From JBKQHQ01 sp052148715 (GTDB lineage: Bacteria; Pseudomonadota; Alphaproteobacteria; Rhizobiales; Xanthobacteraceae): DNA of 64,000 nucleotides. A model generated the notes under the pieces. It was not told the origin of the DNA. It saw only the letters and a program-made list of their open reading frames with translations, and ran no database searches. The position numbers and the translations under genes are program-made. The stretch lies in assembly GCA_052148715.1 (NCBI GenBank), contig JBKQHQ010000052.1:7147-71146 (forward strand). Reading direction: 5' to 3'. Shown piece after piece: positions 1 through 9,118 of this stretch (positions within the stretch are counted from its first letter, which is position 1; the number at the start of each line of letters is the position of its first letter).

Positions 1-1
1 T

Positions 2-334
2 CCCCTGGCGCTCTGGATCGACCTCGTGCTGCCCAAGCGCCGCATCATGGAGATCTATCTCAACATCGCCGAATGGGGGCCGAATGGAGAGTTCGGCGCG
101 GAGGCCGCGGCGCGCCGGGCGTTCGGCAAGTCGGCGCGAAACCTGTCGCCCCGTGAAGCGGCCTTGCTCGCGGCCGCGCTCCCGAACCCGGTGCGACGCA
201 ATCCCCGCCAGCCCGGCCCCGGCCTGCGCCGCCTTGCCGGCATCTACGAGATCCGCGCGAGCCGCTCGCCTTCGGTTGATGCGTGCGTGCGGACCCAACG
301 CAGCCCTGGCCTTGGGCAGAATGTTGCCCTATAA
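2..334 (+). CDS. mtgA: Monofunctional peptidoglycan transglycosylase, C-terminal fragment
   Basis: This is the 3' end of a gene whose start lies left of the window; the open frame runs in from base 2. The visible part has the late GT51 transglycosylase signature: PKRRIMEIYLNIAEWG, then GAEAAARRAFGKSA and LSPREAALLAAALPNP. In the family this enzyme polymerises glycan strands from lipid II at the outer face of the inner membrane. The catalytic Glu region and the membrane anchor are not in the window. A short tail after LAGIYEIRA closes the protein, as usual for MtgA without a penicillin-binding domain. It is followed 82 bases later by rpmF, a common neighbour in Hyphomicrobiales. A class A PBP is excluded because the frame stops right after the GT51 module. 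Confidence 0.9.
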   Translation, partial: PLALWIDLVLPKRRIMEIYLNIAEWGPNGEFGAEAAARRAFGKSARNLSPREAALLAAALPNPVRRNPRQPGPGLRRLAGIYEIRASRSPSVDACVRTQRSPGLGQNVAL

Positions 335-416
335 GCCGCGCCTCGCGATCGATCTTGTCTGGCCGCGCACCGCCGCGCCGGCAAATGGTTAAGGGAACGA
401 CGAGGAGACCAATCCC

Positions 417-602
417 ATGGCTGTGCCGAAGCGAAAAACTTCGCCATCACGACGGGGCATGCGCCGCTCCGCCGACGCGCTCAAGGCGCCGACCTATGTC
501 GAGGACAAGGATTCGGGCGAACTGCGGCGACCGCACCACATCGACCTGAAGAGCGGCATGTACAGAGGCCGGCAGGTGCTCAAGCTGAAAACGGAAGCCT
601 AG
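417..602 (+). CDS. rpmF: 50S ribosomal protein L32
   Basis: A 61-residue basic protein starting MAVPKRKTSPSRRGMRRS, the canonical L32 amino terminus. It also has the later HHIDLKSGMYRGRQVLK block of alphaproteobacterial L32. L32 is a component of the large ribosomal subunit near the peptidyl-transferase region. The ATG at 417 has a good GAGGAG ribosome binding site about six bases upstream, which fixes the start. This form lacks the CxxC zinc pairs found in some L32 paralogues, so it is the zinc-independent type. It lies alone between mtgA and a non-coding stretch. Confidence 0.97.
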   Translation: MAVPKRKTSPSRRGMRRSADALKAPTYVEDKDSGELRRPHHIDLKSGMYRGRQVLKLKTEA

Positions 603-610
603 ATCTCATC

Positions 611-645
611 CGGTTCCCGCCACGACCTTGTGGGCGCGGAAACCG
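611..645. terminator. Possible hairpin after rpmF; rest of 603-941 non-coding
   Basis: An imperfect stem (arms 611-623 and 630-645, loop 624-629, small bulge, one G-T pair) lies just after the rpmF stop. There is no following T-run, so it may act as an RNA-stabilising end or a factor-assisted terminator rather than a classic intrinsic one. I see no gene or other motif in the remaining bases to 941. Confidence 0.35.
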
Positions 646-941
646 TGGGCCGCGAAGAGTTTACGGCATTGGCGTCGGCGGATGAGCCTTACGGCCGGCG
701 CCGGTGAAGGTGGGCGCCCTCACAAGACCTTCACTTGAGCAACCTGGAGGCGGCGCCGGGCACGACAGTCCGGCCCAATCGAAGCCTTCCTCGCGCAATC
801 TCCAATCGTTTGGCGCGTCGCCTTCCACTGTGATCGCTGTCACAGCGATATCCCGAGCGACATGAACACATGCGCCGGCTGAACGGACCTCGGTCGTTCG
901 GCGTGCGGGGCGCGTGTTGCATCGCAAGTGGGAAGGATGTG

Positions 942-1625
942 ATGAAGTCAAGAGAAGAGATTATCAGCGGCAACTACCGTTACTTTCTTGAGTCCGGCGC
1001 ACCCTATGAAGGAGCCCGTGCATTCGACCCTTTGTGCATGGACCGGACCAAGGGCCTGGTGCCGGATATGCTGCGCGCGTTCTGGCGGACATACGGCTTG
1101 GGAACGAGCCACAAGGGCCTCGTGCAATTCTGCGATCCGCAAGAGCTTGCGTTCAGTCTCGAGGAGATTCTCGGCGACGATCCGGAATTTCGCCCGACGG
1201 AGTCCGTGGTCTACGCGTATACGGCCTTCGGCAAGCTCTGCGTCTGGAATTCACGATGGGGCATGCTGTCGATCGATCTGCCCTATCTGCGTGTCGTTCC
1301 ATTCCGCAACGGCGCTTCGCCGTCAGGGCTCGATTGGGACGAGACCCTGGCCTCGGCTTTGGCGAGCCTCGGGTTCAATACATGCGACCGGCGCGATACG
1401 CGCAACCATCCGCTGTTCGAGCGCGCGGTCAAGGAGTTCGGCCGCCTTGCGTTCGGCGAAGTCTACGGCTTCTTCCCGGCGATTGGGCTCGGCGGCGCGC
1501 CCGAGTTGAAGAACCTGCAACGCGTCCAGGCGTCGGTGCATTTCTCGATCCTCGCCGAGCTCGGTCCCTTCACGCTGATGGATGCTACGCATTATCCGCC
1601 GCGGCCGCTCCGCCAGATCGGCTGA
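942..1625 (+). CDS. GAD-like / DUF1851 protein, T6SS immunity-like (Tdi1 family)
   Basis: A 227-residue soluble protein without signal peptide or membrane segment. The N-terminal half (MKSREEIISGNYRYFLESG through VYAYTAFGKLCVWNSRWG) resembles GAD-like domains. The C-terminal half (LFERAVKEFGRLAFGEVYGFFPAIGLGG, then LGPFTLMDATHYPP) matches the DUF1851 pattern seen in Tdi1, the protein that neutralises the Tde1 DNase of the Agrobacterium type VI secretion system. The ATG at 942 was chosen for the GGAAGGA ribosome binding site just upstream; codons further upstream in the same frame look non-coding. No toxin or T6SS gene is nearby, so this is an orphan immunity-type gene. Biological role here is inferred only from family. 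Confidence 0.72.
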   Translation: MKSREEIISGNYRYFLESGAPYEGARAFDPLCMDRTKGLVPDMLRAFWRTYGLGTSHKGLVQFCDPQELAFSLEEILGDDPEFRPTESVVYAYTAFGKLCVWNSRWGMLSIDLPYLRVVPFRNGASPSGLDWDETLASALASLGFNTCDRRDTRNHPLFERAVKEFGRLAFGEVYGFFPAIGLGGAPELKNLQRVQASVHFSILAELGPFTLMDATHYPPRPLRQIG

Positions 1626-1639
1626 GCGACGCAACGCGA

Positions 1640-1963
1640 TCAGATATCACGCACGCAGATTGTTCCGATCGAGCCGCCGCTGACGCGGCTGGCGAAAGCA
1701 TAGACCGCCGCCGCCGCATCCGGCTCCGCCCGGCGGCGTTCGCGGGTTTGCGGCATCTGGGCTGCCGTAGCGATGAGATGCGCAAGAAAGGCGGCCGCAG
1801 GGCGGCCCGTCACGCGCGAGCGTCCGTCCGCCGGGGCGATCGGGATGACCGCCAGCGATGTTTGCGGGGAGGGCCGCTCCGGCCCCTCAGTTGCACTCGA
1901 TGATCGGCCTGCAGCCCGCGGCGCGCCGGGCAATGCGCCTTGGATCCTCGCGATCGGCTTCAT
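1640..1963 (-). CDS. Conserved hypothetical protein, 107 aa
   Basis: A small minus-strand gene converging on the DUF1851 gene. It starts MKPIARIQGALPGAP, has a Pro/Ser/Arg-rich middle and the segment GRPAAAFLAHLIATAAQMPQTRERRRAEP. I recall proteins of this layout as short conserved hypotheticals of Bradyrhizobium relatives, with no known function. The start is well supported by an AGGAGG ribosome binding site about five bases before the ATG at 1963. No signal peptide, membrane helix or metal-binding motif is visible. The long pattern of basic residues could allow nucleic-acid or membrane association, but that is a guess. Confidence 0.6.
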   Translation of the reverse strand: MKPIARIQGALPGAPRAAGRSSSATEGPERPSPQTSLAVIPIAPADGRSRVTGRPAAAFLAHLIATAAQMPQTRERRRAEPDAAAAVYAFASRVSGGSIGTICVRDI

Positions 1964-2137
1964 CCTCGCCTCCTGTCCCGTTTCGGGATCGGTTAATTTT
2001 CAATGAAGGAGCGTCGCAAGCAGCGTGCCAAGCGGAAAGTGCGCTTGGTTTCCAGATTGTTTAGAGGTTTCTACCTATTCTCGGCCGTTCCGCGCCACAT
2101 CACCCGCAACCCGTGGCCTTCCCAAAAAGGGACAACC

Positions 2138-3925
2138 GTGAGCTCGCGCGACGAGACCCCGGCCCAGCGATCCTACGTCGACGGCCAACAACCGTGCCTG
2201 GTCGAGGCGGATGCGGGCAAAGCCGCAGCGCTCGATTTGGATGTCGCGGCGATCTTGGCCTCGATCTGCGAAGTGCCCTACGAGTGGCAGATCGACACCG
2301 ATGCGCTCAGCTGGGGCGCCCATGTGCAAGAGGTGCTGTTGATCGATAGGCCCGAGGCGATTGCGACGGGGCGGTCCTATGCGCAGTTGCTGGAGCCCGA
2401 GAAAGGCGACAGCCGCTTCGAGGCGGTGATGCGCTCGCGCCAGCGCGACGAGGGAGCAGGCGTCCCCTACCTGGTCCAATATGCGCTGCGCTCGACCGCC
2501 GAGTCCGCGACGCCGCTTTGGATCGAGGACCAGGGCCGATGGTTTGCCGGCCCAGGCGGCAGACCCGCCCGAGCGCACGGCGTCGTTCGGGTCATCAACG
2601 AGCGTCACGCGCTCGACGAACGGCTCGCCTATCTCTCGCGCTTCGACAGCCTCACCGGCGAGATGAACCGCGCACACCTGACCGAGGTATTGGAAGCAGC
2701 CCTCGAGGAGGCGGTGCGCTTCCGCTCGTCATGCGGTTTTCTGTTGGTGGCGATCGACCGGCTTGCGCGTCTCAACGAGGCCTACGGGTACGATGTCGCC
2801 GACGAGGTTGTCGCCGCGGTCGGCAGGCGCATACGCGGCAAGATGCGCGCCGGCGATAGCTTGGGACGTTTTTCCGGAAACAAGTTCGGCGTCGTGCTGA
2901 AGAGCTGCACGCCCGAGGAATTGCTCATTGCCGCCGACCGCTTGTTGGCCGGCGTGCGCGATGACGTGGTCGAGACCACGGCCGGTCCGGTTGCCGTTAC
3001 GGTGACGATTGGCGGCGTAACCGCTCCGCGGCATGCGCGCACCGTGCGCGACGCTTTGGCGCGTGCGCAGGAGGCGCTCGACGCGGCCAAGGCCAGGCGG
3101 CAGGGTTCGTTTCTGGCCTATCGGCCGAATCCGGAGCGTGACGCGCAACGCCGCAAGAATGCACAATCGACCGACGAGATTCTCACAGCGCTGAACGAGC
3201 GCCGCATCTCGCTCGCCTTCGAGCCGGTGGTCGAGGCCGTCTCGCGACGGCCCGCCTTCTACGAATGCTTGCTGCGCGTGCACCGGGCTGACGGAACGGC
3301 GCTGCCGACGCAGGATCTGGTGGCCCTCGCCGAGCGGCTTGGTCTCGTCCGCTTGCTCGACTATCGTGTGCTTGAGCTTGTGATTGCCGAGCTCAATGCG
3401 ACGCCGGGCTTGCAGGCGAGCCTAAATGTTTCGGCGGCTTCGACGACCGATCCGGATTGGTGGACCCATCTCGGCGGGATGTTGCGCGCCCACGCGGCGC
3501 TTGCCCAGCGTCTTACTGTCGAGATCACCGAGACGGCGGCGATCCACGACATCGACGAAACCCGCGGTTTCGTCGCGCGGGTCAAGGATCTCGGCTGCCG
3601 CATCGCCATCGATGATTTCGGCGCGGGCTACACGTCGTTTCGCAACTTGCGCAAGCTCGGCGTCGATATGGTCAAGGTCGATGGGGCGTATGTACAGAAC
3701 CTTGTGGATTCGCCGGATGATCGCGCCTTCGTGCAGACACTGATCGACCTCGCCCGCCGCTTGCGGCTGCAGACCGTGGCCGAATGGGTGCAAGACGAGC
3801 AGGCGGCGGCGATGCTCACCAATTGGGGTTGCGACTATCTGCAAGGCGCGCTGATCGGGCTTGCCGCGCCCGAACGTCCGTGGGCCGCGTCGCCCGCGCA
3901 AAAGGCGATTTTACCGCCGAGTTAG
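2138..3925 (+). CDS. PAS-GGDEF-EAL protein, probable c-di-GMP phosphodiesterase
   Basis: About 595 residues from the GTG at 2138; an in-frame ATG at 2003 would add 45 basic residues. A PAS-like sensor (about 45-155) is followed by a GGDEF domain in which the signature is SGNKF (about 246-250), so cyclase activity is unlikely. The EAL domain follows: ECL at about 376-378 keeps the metal-binding Glu, and LNVS, EITE, IDDFGAGYTSF, VKVDG and YLQGALIG are all present. This pattern predicts hydrolysis of cyclic di-GMP, with the degenerate GGDEF perhaps serving as a GTP-sensing module. No transmembrane segment is visible, so it is cytoplasmic. It converges on phaR. The start is uncertain. Confidence 0.88.
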   Translation: MSSRDETPAQRSYVDGQQPCLVEADAGKAAALDLDVAAILASICEVPYEWQIDTDALSWGAHVQEVLLIDRPEAIATGRSYAQLLEPEKGDSRFEAVMRSRQRDEGAGVPYLVQYALRSTAESATPLWIEDQGRWFAGPGGRPARAHGVVRVINERHALDERLAYLSRFDSLTGEMNRAHLTEVLEAALEEAVRFRSSCGFLLVAIDRLARLNEAYGYDVADEVVAAVGRRIRGKMRAGDSLGRFSGNKFGVVLKSCTPEELLIAADRLLAGVRDDVVETTAGPVAVTVTIGGVTAPRHARTVRDALARAQEALDAAKARRQGSFLAYRPNPERDAQRRKNAQSTDEILTALNERRISLAFEPVVEAVSRRPAFYECLLRVHRADGTALPTQDLVALAERLGLVRLLDYRVLELVIAELNATPGLQASLNVSAASTTDPDWWTHLGGMLRAHAALAQRLTVEITETAAIHDIDETRGFVARVKDLGCRIAIDDFGAGYTSFRNLRKLGVDMVKVDGAYVQNLVDSPDDRAFVQTLIDLARRLRLQTVAEWVQDEQAAAMLTNWGCDYLQGALIGLAAPERPWAASPAQKAILPPS

Positions 3926-3942
3926 CCCCGCCGCGCTGAACC

Positions 3943-4566
3943 TCAATCCTTCTTGTCGCCGTCCTTGTCGGTCAGGCGATCGATGCGCTTCTGCATGTCG
4001 TCGAGCTTGCGCTTGAGCTCGTCCATCTCGCCGACCGAACGCGGCGCGTTTTCGGAACGCGGCAAGCCCTCGCCCTCGCCCGCCTTCTCGTCGCGCAGCG
4101 GGAAGGGCCTAAACATCGCAAACGCGCTCTCGAACATCTCCATGTTCCGGCGCACATGCTCATCGAGCGGCCCGAGCGAGACGACCCCGAAGGCCTGGGC
4201 CATCTGCTGGCGGAATTTTTCCTGCTCGCGGGTCAGCGTATCGATCGAGACCTCGAGATAGCGGGGCACCAGCATCTGCATGCTATCGCCGTAGAACCGG
4301 ATCAGTTGGCGCAGGAAGGCGATCGGCAGCAGGTTCTGCCCCTCTTTGTTCTCTTGCTCGAAGATGATCTGCGTCAGCACTGAGCGGGTGATCTCCTCGC
4401 TCGTCTTGGCGTCATAGACCACGAAATCCTCGCCCCCCTTCACCATGGCGGCGAGGTCCTCGAGCGTGACGTAGGTGCTCGTGCCCGTATTGTAGAGCCG
4501 GCGATTGGCGTATTTCTTGATAACGACCGGTTGCTCGGATTTTACCATTTGTTCAGTTTTTGCCAT
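3943..4566 (-). CDS. phaR: Polyhydroxyalkanoate synthesis repressor PhaR
   Basis: 207 residues. The N-terminal PHB-accumulation-regulator DNA-binding domain is clear: VVIKKYANRRLYNTGTSTYV, then the TLEDLAAMV block. The middle repeats (SVLTQIIFEQENKEGQNLLP, FLRQLIRFYGDSMQMLVPRYL) are typical of PhaR, and the Lys/Glu-rich C-terminus is probably coiled coil. PhaR binds PHB granules and DNA and represses phasin and its own gene until polymer is present. It is divergent from phaA; the 245 bases between them probably hold both promoters. This is the standard arrangement in rhizobial relatives and supports an active PHB cycle. Confidence 0.95.
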   Translation of the reverse strand: MAKTEQMVKSEQPVVIKKYANRRLYNTGTSTYVTLEDLAAMVKGGEDFVVYDAKTSEEITRSVLTQIIFEQENKEGQNLLPIAFLRQLIRFYGDSMQMLVPRYLEVSIDTLTREQEKFRQQMAQAFGVVSLGPLDEHVRRNMEMFESAFAMFRPFPLRDEKAGEGEGLPRSENAPRSVGEMDELKRKLDDMQKRIDRLTDKDGDKKD

Positions 4567-4811
4567 GACGGAAAATCACCCTGCCTGAGCGGCTGACCAA
4601 GCATAACCACTTTCTGTGTGGGAGGGCCACACTTTTGTACATCCGCCTCCTTTTCGGGCGCATGACGGGAGCATTGACACGTCCTGGCAGTCTATCGAGG
4701 ATGCGCCCACATAAGGTTGCCGGGGCGGGGATGGATGCCGGGCGCCCAAACGGTTCCGTTCCGACCAAATCCCTGTCGTGGCCGAACTTGGCCCTTGAAG
4801 GAGTTTTCCCA

Positions 4812-5987
<1,176 letters not shown>

Positions 5988-6054
5988 ACGCTTCGGACTG
6001 CCGAATTCACGGGAACACGGGCGTAAGCCGTGGTAGTATAAACCCAGGAGTCGT

Positions 6055-6135
6055 CATGGCCACGCTTGTCACGGCCATCCACGATTTGCTTGCAGTGCCG
6101 AGCAGACGTGGATGGCCGTGACAAGTGTGGCCATG
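6055..6135. repeat. 29-bp near-perfect inverted repeat between phaA and phaB
   Basis: Left arm 6055-6083 and right arm 6107-6135 are reverse complements at 28 of 29 positions, around a 23-base spacer. The arms contain the CACGGCCATCCACG / CGTGGATGGCCGTG core. Read on the minus strand the element would encode a DGRDKRGHD-like peptide, a signature I recall from abundant intergenic palindromes in Bradyrhizobium-type genomes. In RNA it would fold into a very stable stem between the two PHB genes and could reduce phaB expression relative to phaA. It is most likely a REP/MITE-like dispersed element. Confidence 0.8.
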
Positions 6136-6180
6136 AAGCCGCGGGGTTGGTGAAGCGGGTCGCTCGGGGAGGAATTGCTC

Positions 6181-6906
6181 ATGGCACGTGTTGCTGTAGT
6201 GACAGGTGGCACGCGCGGCATCGGGGCCGCCATTGCGAAAGCTCTGCAGGCTGCCGGCTATAAGGTCGCGGCGAACTATGCGGGCAACGAGGAGGCGGCG
6301 CGGAAGTTCAAGAGCGAGACCGGCATTCCAGTCTATAAATGGGACGTGTCGTCCTACGAGGCGTGCGAGGCCGGGCTCAAGCAGGTCGAGGCGGATATCG
6401 GGCCCGTCGAGATACTCGTGAACAATGCGGGCATCACGCACGATTCCATGTTCCACCGGATGAAGCCGGAGCAATGGAGCGCCGTCATCAACACCAATCT
6501 CAGTTCGCTGTTCAACATGTGCCGGCCGGTGATCGAAGGCATGCGGGCGCGCAAGTTCGGCCGCATCATCAACATTTCGTCGATCAACGGACAGAAGGGA
6601 CAGATCGGTCAGTCGAACTATTCGGCTGCCAAGGCCGGCGAGATCGGCTTCACCAAGGCGCTGGCGCAGGAAAATGCGAAGAGCGGCGTCACCGTAAACG
6701 CTGTCTGTCCGGGCTATATCAACACCGAAATGGTGCAGGCGGTGCCGAAGGACGTCTTGGAGAAGAACATCCTTCCACTGATCCCGCTTGGCCGCCTCGG
6801 CCAGCCCGAAGAGGTTGCGCGCTGTGTGCTGTTTCTCGTGGCCGACGAATCCGGTTTCATTACCGGCTCGACCTTGTCGGCAAACGGTGGGCAGGTGATG
6901 GTGTGA
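6181..6906 (+). CDS. phaB: Acetoacetyl-CoA reductase (NADPH)
   Basis: 241 residues, a short-chain dehydrogenase. The Rossmann cofactor motif GGTRGIG is at about residue 9-15, NNAG in the middle, the catalytic Ser in ISSINGQKGQIGQ and the YSAAKAG catalytic Tyr-Lys pair. PhaB reduces acetoacetyl-CoA to (R)-3-hydroxybutyryl-CoA for PHB synthase. Family members with the SSINGQKGQ segment are acetoacetyl-CoA reductases rather than FabG, and location after phaA agrees. The ATG at 6181 follows a GGGAGGA ribosome binding site. The stop lies at the edge of a palindromic repeat shared with the convergent cupin gene. Confidence 0.94.
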   Translation: MARVAVVTGGTRGIGAAIAKALQAAGYKVAANYAGNEEAARKFKSETGIPVYKWDVSSYEACEAGLKQVEADIGPVEILVNNAGITHDSMFHRMKPEQWSAVINTNLSSLFNMCRPVIEGMRARKFGRIINISSINGQKGQIGQSNYSAAKAGEIGFTKALAQENAKSGVTVNAVCPGYINTEMVQAVPKDVLEKNILPLIPLGRLGQPEEVARCVLFLVADESGFITGSTLSANGGQVMV

Positions 6907-6907
6907 G

Positions 6908-6978
6908 GATCAGGAATTAGAGGTCAATGATCAGAAATCCGCCAAGGCTGCTGCTGTCTGCCACTGATTTCTGATTCC
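6908..6978. repeat. Dispersed palindromic element, copy A
   Basis: Perfect 9-bp arms (6931-6939 and 6966-6974, TCAGAAATC) within a longer imperfect palindrome. The right arm read on the minus strand closely matches the core of copies at 18.7 and 30.0 kb (core AATCAGAAATCAGTG). The element fills the phaB/cupin convergent junction, and the last roughly 17 codons of the cupin gene lie inside it. Confidence 0.65.
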
Positions 6979-7388
6979 GGACCGGCCAGCTCGAATCCCG
7001 AGAACTCGAATCCGGGAGCCACTGTGCAGCCGACCAGCGTCCAGTCTCCCAGAGTCTCTGCCGCCTGCCAGTCGCCGGCCGGCACGATCGCTTGCGGGCG
7101 CTCGCCGGCCAGGAGGTCGGGTCCAAGACGCAGCATCATGCTTTGCGTTGCGTCGGCAATATACAGCGCCAGCGGGCTCCCGGCATAGAAGTGCCAAACC
7201 TCGGTCGCGTCCACTCGATGCCAATGCGAGCGCTCGCCGCGCGCCAGCAGAAAATAAATGGTCGTCGATGCCGACCGGCCGCTCGCGTCGGCGCGCGTGT
7301 CGCGGAAGGTCTCGCGAAAATGCCCGCCTTCCGGATGCGGCTTGAGCTCAAGGAGGCGGATGATCTCTACGACGTCGGGGGAAGGCAT
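6924..7388 (-). CDS. DUF985 cupin-domain protein
   Basis: 154 residues of the RmlC-like cupin DUF985 family. Typical blocks are LLELKPHPEGGHFRETFRD, SASTTIYFLLARGERSHWHRV and EVWHFYAGSPL, then LVGCTVAPGFEFSGFEL. The His residues in SHWHR and VWHF could bind a metal or a sugar-nucleotide-like ligand; the family has no firm function. It lies 15 bases downstream of the glyoxalase II gene and is probably co-transcribed. The C-terminal tail SGRQQQPWRISDH is encoded by a dispersed palindromic element and follows the end of the recognisable domain, so it is probably a recent extension. Confidence 0.88.
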   Translation of the reverse strand: MPSPDVVEIIRLLELKPHPEGGHFRETFRDTRADASGRSASTTIYFLLARGERSHWHRVDATEVWHFYAGSPLALYIADATQSMMLRLGPDLLAGERPQAIVPAGDWQAAETLGDWTLVGCTVAPGFEFSGFELAGPESEISGRQQQPWRISDH

Positions 7389-7403
7389 CGTTGCGCGGAC
7401 GAT

Positions 7404-8171
7404 TTAGAACTTGTTCTTCCTCGCCCTGATCTCCGCAAAGACTTGAGCGGGAGGTTTGCCTTGCATGCCTATCGCGGCCGCGACTTCTGAAAGGTCCGCG
7501 CGCAGGAACGGGTTTGCGGCTTTCTCGGCATCGAGCGTCGTCGGTATCGTCGGTTTGTGGTGTTCCACTTGTTCGGCCGCCTCGGCAGCGCGGGCGATGA
7601 GCGCCATGTTGTTGCGCTCAATCGTTTGTGCGAAGCGGATGTTGGCTTGTGTGTATTCGTGGCCGCAATAGATGCGCGTTGCGCCGGGAAGGTCGCGCAG
7701 CTTCTTGAGTGACTCCCACATCACCTCTGGCGTGCCTTCGATCACGCGGCCGCAGCCGATCGAGAACAGCGTGTCGCCGACGAAGGCGAGATCCTCCGCG
7801 TCGAACCAATAGGCGATATGCCCGGCCGTGTGTCCCGGCGTCTCGAGCACCCGCGCGGACAGCCCACCGACCTTGACGGTAGCGCCTTCGCGTACGGTCT
7901 CGTCCACCAAGGGAATGCGGGCCGCTTCGTTCGCGGGCGCGACCACGCGACAGCGATGACGCTGCTTCAGGTCGGGAATGCCTGCGGTGTGGTCACCATG
8001 GTGATGGGTCACCAGAATGTCGGTCAGCCGCCAGCCGGTCGTTTTGAGGGCGGCCTCGACCGGGCCCGCTTCCGGCGCATCGATGGCGGCGGTGGCGCCG
8101 CTTCGCGGATCGTGGACCAGGACGCCGTAGTTGTCGGAAAGGCAGAGAAACAAGTGGGTTTGCGCGCTCAT
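7404..8171 (-). CDS. gloB: Hydroxyacylglutathione hydrolase (glyoxalase II)
   Basis: 255 residues with a metallo-beta-lactamase fold. The zinc motif THHHGDHTAGI is at about residue 55, followed by the second-shell His in ETPGHTAGHIAYW, VGDTLFSIGCGR and YCGHEYTQANIRFA, the last giving the glutathione-binding C-terminal domain. The end NPFLRADLSEVAAA is typical of glyoxalase II. It hydrolyses S-D-lactoylglutathione in methylglyoxal detoxification in the cytoplasm. The gene is divergent from a methyltransferase gene, and the 182-base gap should carry both promoters. A DUF985 cupin gene follows it. Confidence 0.95.
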   Translation of the reverse strand: MSAQTHLFLCLSDNYGVLVHDPRSGATAAIDAPEAGPVEAALKTTGWRLTDILVTHHHGDHTAGIPDLKQRHRCRVVAPANEAARIPLVDETVREGATVKVGGLSARVLETPGHTAGHIAYWFDAEDLAFVGDTLFSIGCGRVIEGTPEVMWESLKKLRDLPGATRIYCGHEYTQANIRFAQTIERNNMALIARAAEAAEQVEHHKPTIPTTLDAEKAANPFLRADLSEVAAAIGMQGKPPAQVFAEIRARKNKF

Positions 8172-8353
8172 TCGATGCTCACCTTTGCCGGGGCGGCAAT
8201 GATAGCACGTCGGGCGGTAGTCTTGAACGCCAAGCGGTGAATTGCTTACGCTCCGTGCCGCAGCAATTTCGTGCTAGTGTGCAACCCGCGCTTTTCTGGT
8301 TTGTTTCCAACGGAAAGGCTTGGCGATCACGCGTCGGAATCTCGCTTAAGCCC

Positions 8354-9106
8354 ATGTCTATCGACGTCGTCGATCTGCGTAACTTTTATGCGCAACGGCT
8401 CGGAACCGTGGCGCGTCGTTTTATTGGGCGTGGCATTCGCGGCCGCTGGGGTGATACGCGCGCCATGCGCGTGCTCGGGATCGGCTATACGACGCCCTAT
8501 CTCGGTCTGTTTCGGGAGGAGGCAGAGCGTTGTCTTGCCTTCATGCCCGCGGCGCAAGGTGTCGTGAAGTGGCCCTCGCGCAGCGCTGGCTTGGCTTCGC
8601 TCGTAGAGGAGGACGCACTGCCGCTGACCGACGCCGCGGTCGATCGCGTTCTGCTCGTACACGCGCTTGAAATGTCGCGCGACCCCACGGCCTTGCTGCG
8701 GGAGATTTGGCGTGTTCTTGCATCGGGAGGGCGGCTGCTTGCCGTGGTCCCCAACCGGCGCGGGCTGTGGACACGCATGGATACGACCCCGTTCGGCCAT
8801 GGGCGACCCTATTCGCGCTCCCAGATCACGCATTTGCTGCGCGAAACCTGGTTCACTCCGACCGGTTGGGGCGAGGCGCTTTATGTGCCGCCGATTGCGC
8901 GCAACTGGTTTCTGCGCTCCGCCGTTGCCTGGGAGCGCGCCGGGGCCGTGACCTCGGCACCGTTTGCCGGCGTCCACATTGTCGAGGCGACCAAGCAGGT
9001 CTATCGCGCGGTTCCGGCGCGCCGCGAAAAACTTCGGCTGCTACCAGCCCTCGAGCCGGCATTGGTAGCGCCCTCACCAGGCGGCGCCGCGCGATGGAAG
9101 GAGTAG
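8354..9106 (+). CDS. Class I SAM-dependent methyltransferase, unknown substrate
   Basis: 250 residues. Methyltransferase type 11 features are present: VLGIGYTTPYLGLF as a variant of the SAM-binding glycine loop, ALPLTDAAVDRVLLVHALEMS as motif II/III, and EIWRVLASGGRLLAVVPNRRGLW as the post-motif. The C-terminal part (WFTPTGWGEALYVPPIARNW) is typical of a rhizobial family usually placed back to back with gloB, which is the case here. The substrate is unknown. The ATG at 8354 starts the conserved IDVVDLRNFYAQRLG block; an upstream in-frame start would add 39 unlikely residues. Confidence 0.85.
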   Translation: MSIDVVDLRNFYAQRLGTVARRFIGRGIRGRWGDTRAMRVLGIGYTTPYLGLFREEAERCLAFMPAAQGVVKWPSRSAGLASLVEEDALPLTDAAVDRVLLVHALEMSRDPTALLREIWRVLASGGRLLAVVPNRRGLWTRMDTTPFGHGRPYSRSQITHLLRETWFTPTGWGEALYVPPIARNWFLRSAVAWERAGAVTSAPFAGVHIVEATKQVYRAVPARREKLRLLPALEPALVAPSPGGAARWKE

Positions 9107-9118
9107 GTTAACTGAACA

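Noticed and set aside
6998..7020. GAATCC-containing stretch resembling a tRNA T-loop
   Set aside because: It lies within the cupin coding sequence and cannot form a cloverleaf.
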